DNA of 64,000 nucleotides from Sterolibacterium sp. (GTDB lineage Bacteria; Pseudomonadota; Gammaproteobacteria; Burkholderiales; Rhodocyclaceae), in the NCBI GenBank assembly GCA_028713555.1, contig JAQTOA010000001.1:186001-250000 (forward strand), read 5' to 3'. The position numbers and the translations under genes are program-made. How positions within the stretch are numbered: the stretch's first letter is position 1; each line of letters starts with the position of its first letter. Shown here in pieces: positions 36,093 through 45,872 of this stretch. The notes beneath the pieces were generated by a model. That model was not told where the DNA came from. It made no database searches and was given only the letters and a program-made list of their open reading frames with translations.

Positions 36093-36334
36093 GGCGTCAT
36101 CTTCTCCTGATCGGTTTGTGCAACATGCGAATGTTCAGTGCCCGTGCTTCGCTCGCCGCAGCCAATCTCTTGCACAACGAAGGTTTTCGGGGATTTTGCA
36201 ACTGACTCAACGGCTTTGTGCTTACGAATCCGAGGCGATTCGACTTCCTTCAACAGGAAATGAGACAGTGCCGGGATGAGAGTCAGGGCACCGATCATGT
36301 CCCAGAGGAACACTAAGGTCAACAATATCCCCAT
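36089..36334 (-). pseudogene. MMPL/RND-superfamily transporter, C-terminal fragment
   Basis: An 81-residue reading beginning MGILLTLVFLWDMIGALTLI, then PALSHFLL. This is the last transmembrane helix and end of an RND/MMPL-type exporter, followed by a polar tail. Upstream in the same frame there is a stop (TGA) eight codons before the Met, and I find no continuation of a transporter in the next 500 nt on either frame, so the rest has been lost. It overlaps the secreted-protein gene by ATGA. Confidence 0.65.
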
Positions 36335-36837
36335 ATCCGGACTTCGGCAGACCCTTCAAGCTTCATCAGGTGGGGGTATTCTTTGTGAGCCGAGCCAAAC
36401 GTGGCATGAATGTCCGTCGCGCATACCCGACTATATAATTACCTTATCAGCTTCCGGAAATCACCGTAGGGACATTGATTCCTTGATTGAACATACGCTC
36501 TTGGGAACAGGTTCTACCCGGCGCGAAAGGGTATTCGCGGTGGTCATGGTTTGGTACCGGCACAAAGACGTGTTACCAGCGATCCAGGTCACAAAGGCAT
36601 TCGTCAAGAAAGGAAGCTACGAAGATAGCGAGCGCGATCTCGAAGAGTTCGCATCGCACTGTCTCTGCAAAGGCTGAGCACTCCATTAACGAGGGCGGCG
36701 CGCTGGAAAATTATTACTCGGAGGATATTCACGGGATAAGTGGGCCTGGCTTCCTTCCATTTCCGTTACCCTGACCAGACTATTCTGGGAAGACGAAATT
36801 TTGGGCGAGGCTCAATAGTGGCCGGGCGCATCTTCTG
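36335..36837. other. 503-nt stretch without a supported gene
   Basis: A plus-strand reading (36276-36677) and a minus-strand equivalent both lack a plausible start site, recognisable domain or normal codon pattern. The stretch separates the transporter fragment from the heavy-metal two-component system, so it is probably debris from the deletion that removed the transporter. Confidence 0.5.
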
Positions 36838-38232
36838 TCAGATCGCAGGTAGCGTCATGACGAAGGCAGTAACGCCGTTGGCGGAAGTCACCGAGATGCT
36901 GCCGCCGTGGACGTCCACGATGGCCTTGACGATCGCCAGTCCCAGTCCGGCGCCCTCACTGCCGCGGCTGCGTGCCGGGTCGATGCGATAGAAGCGATCG
37001 AACAGCCGCGGCAGATGCTCGGCGGCGATGATATCGCCGGTATTCTCGACCCGCACCAGGGTTTGACCGGTGCTCGACGTTTCGACGGCAATCGATACCT
37101 TGCCGCCGCACGGTGTATGCCGGATGGCGTTGGAGAGCAGATTGCTCAAGGCGCGGCGGATCATCAAGGCATCGCCGACCGCCCGGCCGTCGCCGCTGCG
37201 GGCGAGGCGCACGCCTTGCTCGTCGGCGAGCGCCTGGTAGAAGTCGATCAACTGATCGATTTCGGTGCCGAAATCGATATCTTCCCGTCGCGGCGCGAAC
37301 AAGCGATTGTCGGTTTTGGCGATGAACAGCATGTCGGCGATCATGCGCGCCAGCCGGTCGTATTCCTCGAGGTTCGAGTAGAGGATTTCCCGGTATTCGT
37401 CGGCGCCGCGCGCTTTGGAGACGGCGACCTGGGTCTGGGTCATCAGGTTGCTCACCGGGGTGCGCAACTCGTGGGCGATATCCGAGGAGAAATCGGACAG
37501 TTGTTTGAAAGAATCCTCCAGCCGCGCCAGCATCGCGTTGAATGCCAGCACCAGGTCCTGGACTTCGACCGGCACGCGCTCGACGGGCAGGCGCGCATCC
37601 AGGCGTTCCGCCGAGATGCCGCGGGCAGTGTCGGCGATCGCGCGGATCGGTACCAGGCCGCGCCGGGCCGCCAGCCAGCCGAGCAGGCTGCTCAAGACGA
37701 TGCCGAGTGCCAGCGCCGCCCACAGCATGCGCCGGAATGCCGACATGAACTCCTGGTGGTGCGCCATGTCGAGCGCGAGCGCCACAGTGCAGGCCGGGGT
37801 TGCGGCTGTCGCCGGCACCGTTGCTGCGACAACACGGAACACCCGTCCCTGGTTCTCCCAAGTGGCTGGACGCAGTGGATTGGACAGAAGTCCACCCGGT
37901 CCGCCGTGCAGCAGGGTCGCCGGGAATTCGATATCGGCGGTTGCATAGAGCGTAGCGCCGTCGGCGCCATAAACGGCGACCGACAGGCCATGGTCGCCAA
38001 CCAAGGTATCGTTGAGTTGCCTCGATAATTCGCCGTCTTTCGCCGACACGCCGGTCTTGGCAAGCAGATGTTGAATCTGCGTCATTTTGCCGGTCAGTTC
38101 GACCATGTCGAGCATCTCGAAATGCTCCTCGACCAGATAGCCGATCACGGTGCCGATGGCCAGCAGCACCGTGGTTGATACCGCGGCGAAGAGCAGCGCC
38201 AGCCGGACAGTAAGCGAAGGGCTGCGTGTCAC
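36838..38232 (-). CDS. Heavy-metal sensor histidine kinase (CusS/CopS type)
   Basis: A 464-residue membrane kinase. Two transmembrane helices (about 9-31 and 165-187) bracket a periplasmic sensor with [20 protein letters not shown], a region typical of the heavy-metal sensor family. HAMP follows, then HisKA with [14 protein letters not shown], and HATPase with [31 protein letters not shown]. The start overlaps the regulator stop by 4 nt, the standard cusRS/copRS arrangement. The inducing metal (Cu, Ag, Zn or Cd) is not determinable here. No RND metal pump is adjacent. Confidence 0.92.
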   Translation of the reverse strand: MTRSPSLTVRLALLFAAVSTTVLLAIGTVIGYLVEEHFEMLDMVELTGKMTQIQHLLAKTGVSAKDGELSRQLNDTLVGDHGLSVAVYGADGATLYATADIEFPATLLHGGPGGLLSNPLRPATWENQGRVFRVVAATVPATAATPACTVALALDMAHHQEFMSAFRRMLWAALALGIVLSSLLGWLAARRGLVPIRAIADTARGISAERLDARLPVERVPVEVQDLVLAFNAMLARLEDSFKQLSDFSSDIAHELRTPVSNLMTQTQVAVSKARGADEYREILYSNLEEYDRLARMIADMLFIAKTDNRLFAPRREDIDFGTEIDQLIDFYQALADEQGVRLARSGDGRAVGDALMIRRALSNLLSNAIRHTPCGGKVSIAVETSSTGQTLVRVENTGDIIAAEHLPRLFDRFYRIDPARSRGSEGAGLGLAIVKAIVDVHGGSISVTSANGVTAFVMTLPAI

Positions 38233-38909
38233 GTCGCCTCCGGCGCTTCAAGCACATAGCCCATGCCGCGCACGGTGCGGATCAGCTTGGGTTCGAAATC
38301 GTCGTCCATCTTGGCGCGCAGGCGGCGCACCGCTACCTCGATGACATTGGTATCGCTGTCGAAATTCATGTCCCAGACCTGCGAAGCGATCAGCGAGCGG
38401 GGCAGCACTTCCCCTTGGCGCCGCATCAGCAGTTCGAGCAGGCCGAACTCCTTGGCAGTCAGGTCGATGCGCCGGCCGCCGCGCGCAACGCGCCGCCGCA
38501 GCAGATCGAGTTCGAGGTCGGCGACGCGCAACAGTTCTGGCTCCTTGGCCTTGCCCCGGCGCAGCAGGGTGCGCGCCCGCGCCAGCAGCTCGGCGAAGGC
38601 AAAGGGCTTGACCAGATAGTCGTCGGCGCCGAGTTCCAGGCCCTTGACGCGGTCCGCCACCTGGTCGCGCGCGGTGAGGAACAGCACCGGCATCTCCTTG
38701 CCGGCGCGGCGTAGCGCTTCCAGAACCTGCCATCCATCGAGAGTCGGCAACATCACATCGAGCACCACCAGATCGTAAGCCTCGGTCAACCCGAGGTGCA
38801 GGCCGTCCATGCCGTCGCGCGCCAGATCGACGACGAAGCCGGCCTCGCTCAAGCCTTGCTTGAGGTAGTCGCCGGTCTTCGTCTGGTCTTCTACGATGAG
38901 GATCTTCAT
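38229..38909 (-). CDS. Heavy-metal response regulator (CusR/CopR type, OmpR family)
   Basis: A 226-residue regulator; the start at 38909 ([20 protein letters not shown]) fits the family start, and the upstream extension is rejected. The receiver has Asp51 in [14 protein letters not shown] and Lys in [13 protein letters not shown]. The winged-helix DNA-binding domain includes [36 protein letters not shown] and [13 protein letters not shown] palindrome at 38964-38981 in its upstream region is the likely autoregulatory operator. The kinase gene follows with a 4-nt overlap. Confidence 0.94.
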   Translation of the reverse strand: MKILIVEDQTKTGDYLKQGLSEAGFVVDLARDGMDGLHLGLTEAYDLVVLDVMLPTLDGWQVLEALRRAGKEMPVLFLTARDQVADRVKGLELGADDYLVKPFAFAELLARARTLLRRGKAKEPELLRVADLELDLLRRRVARGGRRIDLTAKEFGLLELLMRRQGEVLPRSLIASQVWDMNFDSDTNVIEVAVRRLRAKMDDDFEPKLIRTVRGMGYVLEAPEAT

Positions 38910-38963
38910 GGTTGGCTCCGCATTATTCTTGCATTGTGCCTTCGGATGCGCCGCCAAGCCGAA

Positions 38964-38981
38964 GATTACCAAGATGTAATC
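38964..38981. promoter_or_regulatory. Operator-like palindrome GATTAC-N6-GTAATC
   Basis: A perfect 6-6 palindrome with 6-nt spacer 55 nt upstream of the heavy-metal regulator. It matches the TTAC-N6-GTAA pattern bound by copper/zinc-type OmpR regulators such as CopR, CusR and CzcR. It lies in the divergent region between the regulator (minus) and dsbB (plus), so it could affect both. Confidence 0.8.
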
Positions 38982-39077
38982 CGGAAGTCAGCTTGCGGTC
39001 GGAATTCTCGGACTACAATAGTGGTCATTGAAACGACTGAAAAATGCGCCGCCGAGATTGCCGGCTATTGTTTATCG

Positions 39078-39530
39078 ATGAATACGACGGAACTTTCTAC
39101 GGGCATGCGCAACGAAACCACGGCGTGGACACTGATCTTTGCCGCCTGGCTGGTCGCCAGCGTTTCGACGCTTGGCGCGCTGTTCTTCGGCGAAGTCATG
39201 CAACTGCCTCCTTGCGTCCTCTGCTGGTACCAACGCATCTTCATGTTTCCGCTGGTGCTGATCCTGCCGATCGGGCTATTCCCCTTCGACCGAAAAGTGG
39301 TTTGCTACGCGCTGCCGTTGGCTGTGCTCGGCTGGCTGTTTGCCGTCTTTCACGTACTCCTGGTCGCCGGGGTGATCCCCGAGAGCATCAAGCCCTGCAC
39401 GCAGGGAGTGCCGTGTTCGCAAAAGGTGATCGAGTGGTTTGGTTTTGTGACGATTCCTCTGCTCTCGGTCGTGGCTTTTTCAGCGATCGTGGCGTTGTTT
39501 GTTCTGGCCTATTCTCGGAGTTCCAAATGA
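39078..39530 (+). CDS. dsbB: Disulfide bond formation protein B (DsbB family)
   Basis: A 150-residue quinone reductase of the inner membrane that reoxidises a periplasmic DsbA. Four transmembrane helices are visible. The first periplasmic pair is Cys46-Cys49 in PPCVLCWYQRIF, which includes the quinone-site Arg; the second loop has a pair in KPCTQGVPC. A start at 39105 (MRNETTAW) is possible. The DsbA-like gene begins inside its stop codon (ATGA), so they form a redox pair. Confidence 0.92.
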   Translation: MNTTELSTGMRNETTAWTLIFAAWLVASVSTLGALFFGEVMQLPPCVLCWYQRIFMFPLVLILPIGLFPFDRKVVCYALPLAVLGWLFAVFHVLLVAGVIPESIKPCTQGVPCSQKVIEWFGFVTIPLLSVVAFSAIVALFVLAYSRSSK

Positions 39531-40183
39531 AGCAAAAAACCCTGTTCATCGGCGCCGCCATAGTTTTGCTGCTGGTGTTCCTGATCGGGACGCTGGTCTA
39601 CAAGAGTGAAAAAGTTGACCAGTCCGCGCAACTGGCCGAACGCAATCGCGCGAATCTTGTACGCATGCACTCGCCGACACTCGGCAGGCCGGATGCGCCG
39701 GTGGTGATCGTCGAGTTTTTCGATCCCGCCTGCGAAACCTGCCGGGAGTTCTATCCGCTGGTCAAGCAAATGATGGCGGCGAATCCTGAGCGGATTCGCC
39801 TGGTGCTGCGTTACGCGCCCTTCCACAACGGCTCGGACAAAGTGGTGGCGGTGCTGGAGGCGGCACGCAAACAGGGCAAGTTCTGGCCAGCGCTGGAAGC
39901 CTTGTTTGCAGCACAGACCGACTGGGCTGCGCATCACACGTCGCGGGTGGACCTGGTCTGGCGGCATCTCGAAGGACTCGGCTTGAATCTTGAGCAAATG
40001 CGGGCCGACATAACGGCCCCCGAAATCGCCAGAGTGATTGCGCAGGATCTCGATGATGCACGGGTACTCAACGTCACCATGACGCCGGAGTATTTCGTGA
40101 ACGGCAAGCCGATGCCCAGTTTCGGTTATGAACAGTTGAAGAAATTGGTTGATGACGCGCTGAAGGATACTCAACAGCGCTAG
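39527..40183 (+). CDS. DsbA-like thioredoxin-fold protein, membrane-anchored
   Basis: A 218-residue protein with an N-terminal signal anchor (about 5-24) and a DsbA-type thioredoxin domain. The redox motif is Cys69-Glu-Thr-Cys72 in FFDPACETCREFYP, and the cis-Pro loop is in TMTPEYFVNGKPM. CETC differs from the CPHC of classical DsbA, so the redox potential and role (oxidase, reductase or a dedicated partner of the adjacent DsbB) are open. It shares a 4-nt overlap with dsbB. Its stop overlaps the convergent cation exporter stop (CTAG). Confidence 0.88.
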   Translation: MKQKTLFIGAAIVLLLVFLIGTLVYKSEKVDQSAQLAERNRANLVRMHSPTLGRPDAPVVIVEFFDPACETCREFYPLVKQMMAANPERIRLVLRYAPFHNGSDKVVAVLEAARKQGKFWPALEALFAAQTDWAAHHTSRVDLVWRHLEGLGLNLEQMRADITAPEIARVIAQDLDDARVLNVTMTPEYFVNGKPMPSFGYEQLKKLVDDALKDTQQR

Positions 40184-41157
40184 GTCTCCACCTTGGGACG
40201 CAGATGAATCTCGATGGTGGCATGAACGATCTCTTCATGCCGGGCAAGCTGTTCGCGAACGCGCTTTGGGGTTAGGCCCCGGTCGCTGGTGACTAACGTC
40301 AGCGCACACGCATAGTTGCTCTTGCCGACACGCCAGACATGCAGATCGGCGATCTCAGTGGCGCCTGCCTCCGGCGCCGTTTCGACAACCTCACGGATTT
40401 CCTGCACCACCGGATGGTCCATCTCGCGATCGAGCAATACCTTGCCCGTCTCGATGATCAGGTTCTTGGCCCAGATGGCCACCAGGGTCGCGCCGACAAT
40501 GCCCATCACCGGGTCCAGCCAGGACCAGCCATAGATCCAGCCGCCGGCCAGGGCGACTATCGCCAGCACCGAGGTGGCGGCGTCGGCAATCACATGGAGA
40601 TAAGCGGATTTCAGGTTGAGGTCGTGGCCATGCGCGTGCTCATGCCCATGGTGGTGATCATGGTGCTCGTGCGCACCGCCGAGAATCATGGCGCAAACGA
40701 TGTTCACCAGCAGGCCGACCGCGGCGACCCACATCGCTTCCTGATAGTGGATGGACTGTGGCGAAAAAATCCGTTCGACCGATCCAACCACCATCATCGC
40801 CGCGACGCCCAACAGGAATATTGCGCTGGCGAATCCCGCCAGCACTTCGATTTTCCAGGTGCCGAAGGCAAAGCGCGGGTCGCGTGCATAGCGCCGGGCG
40901 GCGGCGTAGGCGAAAGCGCTGCCGCCGATCGCCACGGCATGCGAACTCATGTGCCAGCCATCGGCCAGTAGCGCCATCGAGTTGAACCACCAGCCGGCGA
41001 CGATCTCGATCACCATCATCGCCGCAGTGATCCACATGACCAGCCGGGTCCCGCGTTCTGCCTGGTGGCTGCCTTCGTCAAACAGGTGGTCGTGCGTCCA
41101 TTCCGACAAGCCGTCCGTAGGCGTGGTGGCTTCTCCCCTGAGTTTCGTTTTATTCAT
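40180..41157 (-). CDS. dmeF: Cation diffusion facilitator, DmeF-type (Co/Ni) exporter
   Basis: A 325-residue CDF transporter. The start at 41157 is preferred over one 31 codons earlier because the latter encodes a non-conserved Pro/Arg-rich stretch. Six transmembrane helices with metal-site motifs MALLADGWHMSSHAVAI and YLHVIADAATSVLAI, and a His-rich loop (HEHHDHHHGHEHAHGHD) between TM4 and TM5. The N-terminal WTHDHLFDEGSHQAERGTR is the DmeF-type signature. The C-terminal cytoplasmic domain has HDR-like LDREMD. Metal choice is inferred from family. Convergent with the DsbA-like gene. Confidence 0.88.
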   Translation of the reverse strand: MNKTKLRGEATTPTDGLSEWTHDHLFDEGSHQAERGTRLVMWITAAMMVIEIVAGWWFNSMALLADGWHMSSHAVAIGGSAFAYAAARRYARDPRFAFGTWKIEVLAGFASAIFLLGVAAMMVVGSVERIFSPQSIHYQEAMWVAAVGLLVNIVCAMILGGAHEHHDHHHGHEHAHGHDLNLKSAYLHVIADAATSVLAIVALAGGWIYGWSWLDPVMGIVGATLVAIWAKNLIIETGKVLLDREMDHPVVQEIREVVETAPEAGATEIADLHVWRVGKSNYACALTLVTSDRGLTPKRVREQLARHEEIVHATIEIHLRPKVET

Positions 41158-41194
41158 GCTTAGTCGAGGTGGGCGCACGGGCGGCCCACCCCGA

Positions 41195-43318
41195 TTATTC
41201 CAGATAGCGGGTGCCTTTGGCTGCCATGTCGCGCAGTTGCTGCGGGACATGGAATCGTTCGCCGCAAACCAGGGTCAGGCGATCGCACTCGGCGACGAAA
41301 CGGGTGGCTCCGATACTGTCGATCTGGCTGATGGCACCACCCAGCGCAGCGGGGAATCCCCAGCCAAGCAGCGAGCCGACATCCGCGTTCTTGGCACTGA
41401 CGATACCCTCGGCGACACAGCGCGCCGCCTCGACCGACTGGACGAACATCAAGCGCATTTGCACCTCCTCCAGACCCGGTTGCTGCGCGGCAAGCGGGAA
41501 ATACTCGGCCAAGCCCGGCCACAGACGTTTCTTGCCATCCGCCGGGTAATCGTAAAAACCCTTGCCGTCCTTGCGGCCGATCCGGCCGCAAGTCTCGACC
41601 ATGGCGCTTAGCACGATGTCCTGGGGCTGCTCCCGATAGCGCTTGCCCTGGTCGGCCTGGGCCTGTTTCATGACCTTGTACAACAGCTCGATGGAGAACT
41701 CGTCGGTGAGCGCCAGGGCCGGCATCGGCATGCCGGCCAGACGGGCAGCGTTCTCGATCAGGTTGGGGTTGACGCCTTCCTTGAGCAGGATCATCGCTTC
41801 ATAGGGGAACAGGCCAAAGGCCCGGTTGGCGTAGAAGGCATGGCAATCGCCGACGAGGATGGGCGTCTTGCGCAGTTGCTTGACCAAGTCCATGGCCTGC
41901 GCCACGGCAGTGTCGCTAGTGCGTTTGCCGCGGACCACCTCGACCAGGGGCATTTTGTCGACCGGAGAGAAGAAGTGCATCCCGACAAAGTTCTCGGGAC
42001 GCGCCGACATCTCCGCCAGGCCGGTGATTGGCAGCGTCGAGGTATTTGAAGCGAAAATCGTATCTGCCGCCAGAACAGCTTCGGCCTGGCGCGTCGCCTC
42101 GGCTTTGATCTCGCGGTTTTCGAACACCGCCTCGATCACCAGCTCGCAACCGGTCAACTGCGCGTAATCGTCGGTCACCTGGATTCTGAGCAGTGTCTGC
42201 GCGCGCTTCTCGGCGGTGAGGCGGCCCTTGGCCACCTGGGCGTCGAGCAGCTTCTCCGCGTAGGTTTTGCCTTTCTGCGCCGCTTCGAGGCTGACATCGA
42301 CCAGCACCACATCGAGTCCGCTGTTGGCACCGACATAGGCCAGGCCAGCCCCCATCATGCCCGCGCCAAGCACTCCGACCTTGCGGAACTGCCGCGTCGG
42401 CACGTTCTTGGGCCGGTCTGCCAGACGGTTGGCATCACCCATCGAGTAGAACAGGGTGCGGATCATGTTCTTGGTCGTGGTCGAAGTCGCCAGGCGCGCA
42501 AACTGACGCTGCTCGATCTTCAGGCCGGTGTCGATGTCCACCTGGCAGCCGTCATAGATACAGGCCAGGATGGCTTCGGGCGCCGGATACAGGCCCTGGG
42601 TCTTGGCCAGGATTTGCCCGGCGATCACAGCGTAAATCTGGATTACGCCGGGGGTCTGCACCGCGCCGCCGGGAAACTTGAAGTTCTTGCCATCCCAGGG
42701 TTTGACCACTTGGTCTGCGCCTTCCGTGAGCAGCCATTGCCGGGCGCGCGTCAGCAACTGGTCGGCGGCCACCACTTCGTCCACCAGCCCGGCTTCGAGC
42801 GCCTTGGCCGGAGCCACTTTGCGGCCTTCGGTGAGGTAAGGCAAGGCGCTCTTGATGCCGATCATGCGCGGCAGACGCTGCGTACCGCCCGCAGCGGGCA
42901 GCAGGCCGAGCGTGACCTCGGGCAGGCTAAGTTCGATTTTGGGGCTGTCCGCCACCAGACGGCGATGGCAGGCCAGGCCGATTTCAAGGCCGCCGCCCAG
43001 CGCTGTGCCGTTGATGGCTGCAACGAAAGGCTTGCCCGAGCGCTCCAGGGTGCGCAGGGTTGCGGTAAGGGTCTTGGTGATGTCCATCGACTCGGCCGGC
43101 GTCCGGATGCGGCGAATCAGGTCGAGGTCGCCGCCGGCGACAAACTCGGGTCGAGCCGAGGTGATGATGACGCCCTTGACCTTTTCGTCGGCGATCGCGC
43201 GCCTTACCGCGGCGTCGAAGGCCGCGATCGAGGCTTGGTTCAGCACGTTCATCGGATGATCGGCGACATTCCAGCTCAGGGTCGCGATGCCTTGCTGATC
43301 CATTTGATAATCGATCAT
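41195..43318 (-). CDS. Trifunctional FadB-like enoyl-CoA hydratase/3-hydroxyacyl-CoA dehydrogenase (copy 1)
   Basis: A 707-residue bifunctional beta-oxidation enzyme. The hydratase part (about 1-190) has both catalytic Glu residues, Glu112 in LGGGLEIGLACH and Glu134 in LPEVTLGLLP. One oddity is AGGDL where most have AGADI in the oxyanion loop. The dehydrogenase (about 320-610) has LGAGMMGAGLAYV for NAD and MHFFSPVDKMPLVEVV with the catalytic His. GGAGAAC precedes the ATG. It lies 34 nt after a thiolase, a classic fadBA pair, and is a paralogue of the plus-strand gene at 53824. Confidence 0.92.
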   Translation of the reverse strand: MIDYQMDQQGIATLSWNVADHPMNVLNQASIAAFDAAVRRAIADEKVKGVIITSARPEFVAGGDLDLIRRIRTPAESMDITKTLTATLRTLERSGKPFVAAINGTALGGGLEIGLACHRRLVADSPKIELSLPEVTLGLLPAAGGTQRLPRMIGIKSALPYLTEGRKVAPAKALEAGLVDEVVAADQLLTRARQWLLTEGADQVVKPWDGKNFKFPGGAVQTPGVIQIYAVIAGQILAKTQGLYPAPEAILACIYDGCQVDIDTGLKIEQRQFARLATSTTTKNMIRTLFYSMGDANRLADRPKNVPTRQFRKVGVLGAGMMGAGLAYVGANSGLDVVLVDVSLEAAQKGKTYAEKLLDAQVAKGRLTAEKRAQTLLRIQVTDDYAQLTGCELVIEAVFENREIKAEATRQAEAVLAADTIFASNTSTLPITGLAEMSARPENFVGMHFFSPVDKMPLVEVVRGKRTSDTAVAQAMDLVKQLRKTPILVGDCHAFYANRAFGLFPYEAMILLKEGVNPNLIENAARLAGMPMPALALTDEFSIELLYKVMKQAQADQGKRYREQPQDIVLSAMVETCGRIGRKDGKGFYDYPADGKKRLWPGLAEYFPLAAQQPGLEEVQMRLMFVQSVEAARCVAEGIVSAKNADVGSLLGWGFPAALGGAISQIDSIGATRFVAECDRLTLVCGERFHVPQQLRDMAAKGTRYLE

Positions 43319-43352
43319 GAATGTTCTCCGGTGGTTGGTCGCTGCGATAGGG

Positions 43353-44558
43353 TCAGACGCGTTCGATCAGCATCACCGATCCCATGCCGCCGCCCACGCA
43401 CATCGTGACCAGGCCGACAGCCAGGTTGCGCCGCTCGAGTTCGTCGAGCAGGGTGCCGATCAGCATGCCGCCGGTTGCGCCAAGCGGATGGCCGAAGGCG
43501 ATGGCGCCGCCGTTGACGTTGATCTTGTCGTGGGGAACGTCGAGCGCTTCCATGAAGCGCAGCACCACGGCGGCGAATGCCTCGTTGCACTCGAACAGGT
43601 CCACATCCTTGGCGTTCATGCCGGCACGGCGCAAGGCTGCTTCGGCGGCCGGGGCCGGGCCGAGGAGCATGATTGTCGGTTCCGAGCCGACCGTGCCAAA
43701 GGAACGAATCCGCGCGCGCGGTTTCATGCCCTGCACCATGCCGCCCTCGGCGCTGCCGATCAGGACCGCGGAGGCCCCGTCCACGATGCCCGAGGAGTTG
43801 CCGGCATGATGCACATGCTCGATGCCGGCGAGTTCCGGATAGCGATGCAGGGCGACCGCATCGAAACCGAGCTTTTCTCCCAGCAGGGTGAATGAGGGCT
43901 CCAGCTTGGCCAGTGACTCCATGGTTGTGTCGGGACGGAAGTGTTCGTCGCAATCGAGGATGACCAGACCGTTGATATCGCGCACGGGCACCACGGACTT
44001 GAAATAGCCCTGGTCCCAAGCGACTCCTGCACGGCGCTGGCTTTCCACCGCGTAGGCGTCGAGATCCTGGCGACTGTAGCCCCACTTGGTGGCGATCAGG
44101 TCGGCGGACACGCCCTGGGGAATGACGCGGTGCGGGAAGGTGATTTGCGGATCGGTGGCCCAGGGTGCTCCGGAGGAGAACATCTGCACGCGCGACATGC
44201 TTTCGACGCCGCCACCGATGACCAATTCGGCTTGCTCCGCCTTCACCAGGGCTGCCGCGAAATTGCAGGCTTCCAGGCCGGAACCACAGAAACGGTTGAC
44301 CTGGATGCCCGGCACCTGCGGGTCGAAGCCAGAGGCGAACACCGCGGCCTTGGCGATGTCCGAAGCTTGTTCATTGATGGCCTCGACGCAGCCGAGGATC
44401 ACGTCGTTGATCTTGCTGGTGTCGAGCCGGTTGCGCTCCTGCAGTTCGCGCAGCGCGGTCGCCGCCAGGCGCGCCGATGCGACTTCGTGCAGGCTGCCGT
44501 TGGCGCGTCCGCGCCCGCGGGGGGTTCGCACCGCATCGAAAATGTAGGCTTCGGTCAT
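43353..44558 (-). CDS. Acetyl-CoA C-acyltransferase (thiolase, copy 1)
   Basis: A 401-residue thiolase that cleaves 3-oxoacyl-CoA with CoA. The nucleophile Cys91 is in NRFCGSGLEACN, the His in [14 protein letters not shown], and the second Cys near 387 in TMCVGGGMGSV, all standard. It begins AYIFDAVRTPRGRGRANGSL, like its paralogue at 52563. It pairs with the FadB-like gene downstream to form a complete lower beta-oxidation module. Confidence 0.94.
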   Translation of the reverse strand: MTEAYIFDAVRTPRGRGRANGSLHEVASARLAATALRELQERNRLDTSKINDVILGCVEAINEQASDIAKAAVFASGFDPQVPGIQVNRFCGSGLEACNFAAALVKAEQAELVIGGGVESMSRVQMFSSGAPWATDPQITFPHRVIPQGVSADLIATKWGYSRQDLDAYAVESQRRAGVAWDQGYFKSVVPVRDINGLVILDCDEHFRPDTTMESLAKLEPSFTLLGEKLGFDAVALHRYPELAGIEHVHHAGNSSGIVDGASAVLIGSAEGGMVQGMKPRARIRSFGTVGSEPTIMLLGPAPAAEAALRRAGMNAKDVDLFECNEAFAAVVLRFMEALDVPHDKINVNGGAIAFGHPLGATGGMLIGTLLDELERRNLAVGLVTMCVGGGMGSVMLIERV

Positions 44559-44861
44559 GTGATTTCTCTCTTGGTCATGGAGGATAGGAGAAATGATCGT
44601 TGGAGGCTACTGAAGACGGCTATGGGTTTGCTCTTGGAGGGCGGCGACACCATGCGCCAGCTTTGCTGGCGTCGGAAGCCACCGTGCGCTTGGCTGTTTC
44701 CCGCTTGATCGGACCATTTTGCGCGGCTTCAGCGTCGTTGAGCGGGCGCCGCGCCGGATATGGCAGCGACCATCGGCGTCAGCAGTTCCACTCTAGGTTT
44801 TTGGTGGAAGTGCTGGCGCATTCTTCTTATGGTTACCTGACCATGTTGATCGCCTGGCGAA
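44559..44861. other. 303-nt spacer between thiolase and MeaB genes
   Basis: No gene, repeat or clear terminator is supported. It probably contains the thiolase/fadB promoter (reading leftward). The size suggests that MeaB and the thiolase-FadB pair are separate transcription units. Confidence 0.5.
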
Positions 44862-45863
44862 TCAGGCCAGCATGCGTGCGAGCAGGTTGGCGGCCAGCGT
44901 ATAGGGATCGCTTTCGCGCCTGATCATCGGCTCGATCAGGGTTTCGAGCCATTGACCGTCGTCGCTGCGCATACGCTTGTCGAGCAGGTCGCGCAGAATT
45001 TCCCCGACGCGGTGCTTGGCGCGGGCGCGCAACTCATTGTGGGCGGTTTCGGGTTGGTCGGCAAGATAGGCAAAGCGACGATCGATATGATCGGCCAGAT
45101 CGGCGATGCCTTCGCCATCGAGCGCCTTGGTCTTGACCACGGGGGGCGCCCAAGCCTTGTCGGGGTGAAGACAGCGGCTTAACGACAGTACGTGCTGGAG
45201 CTGCTGCACGGTGCGGTCGGCATCGGGATGGTCGCTCTTGTTAACTACAAAAATGTCGCCAATCTCGATAATGCCCGCCTTGGCTGCCTGGACATCATCT
45301 CCGCCCATGGGTGTCTGCAACAGCAGGACCACCGAGGCGTGGCGCATGATATCGGTTTCGTTCTGGCCGACTCCCACGGTCTCGATCAGCACGACGTCCC
45401 AGTTCATGGCGTCGAGAACGGTCAAGGCGTCGCCGGCCGCCTTGGACAGACCGCCGAGCTGTCCGCGCGAGGCCATGCTGCGGATATAGACGCCGCGATC
45501 GCCGCTGTGGGCGGCCATGCGCAAACGGTCGCCGAGGATGGCTCCGCCCGAGATGGGGCTCGATGGATCGACGGCGAGGACCGCCACACGCAAGCCCTTG
45601 CGGCGCCAATGTGTCACCAACTGATTAATGAGGGTGCTCTTGCCCGCGCCTGGCGGGCCGGTGATGCCGATGACGCGGGCACTGCCGCCCCTGCGGTAAA
45701 GCGCCTGTAGCAGGGGAACCATCTCTTCTTCGCCGCGCTCGATGCGGGTGATCAGGCGCGCGCAGGTACGTATGTCTCCAGCGTTCAAGGCATTGGCTAG
45801 CGCCCCGATGTCGACAGTCGTGCCGGGAGCATGCAGCGACGCATGCGTCTGCGGTTGATTCAT
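44862..45863 (-). CDS. meaB: Methylmalonyl-CoA mutase-associated GTPase MeaB (ArgK family)
   Basis: A 333-residue G3E P-loop GTPase that protects and gates adenosylcobalamin loading of acyl-CoA mutases. P-loop GPPGAGKS at 69-76, DPSSPISGGAILGDRLRM, switch ETVGVGQNE and base-recognition NKSD. It starts 9 nt after the stop of a small B12-binding subunit, so its client is a split mutase. No large mutase subunit is in the window. Confidence 0.93.
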   Translation of the reverse strand: MNQPQTHASLHAPGTTVDIGALANALNAGDIRTCARLITRIERGEEEMVPLLQALYRRGGSARVIGITGPPGAGKSTLINQLVTHWRRKGLRVAVLAVDPSSPISGGAILGDRLRMAAHSGDRGVYIRSMASRGQLGGLSKAAGDALTVLDAMNWDVVLIETVGVGQNETDIMRHASVVLLLQTPMGGDDVQAAKAGIIEIGDIFVVNKSDHPDADRTVQQLQHVLSLSRCLHPDKAWAPPVVKTKALDGEGIADLADHIDRRFAYLADQPETAHNELRARAKHRVGEILRDLLDKRMRSDDGQWLETLIEPMIRRESDPYTLAANLLARMLA

Positions 45864-45872
45864 GGGCGACTG

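Noticed and set aside
36276-36677. 133-codon plus-strand reading
   Set aside because: No ribosome-binding site or known domain, and it overlaps the transporter fragment. It may be a decayed gene but cannot be supported.
37028-37046. Short palindrome cggcgat-gat-atcgccg in the heavy-metal kinase gene
   Set aside because: Seven-bp arms of this composition are expected by chance in GC-rich coding DNA.
44849-44864. gcctg/caggc stem at the end of meaB as a terminator
   Set aside because: It has no U-run and lies partly inside the coding sequence.
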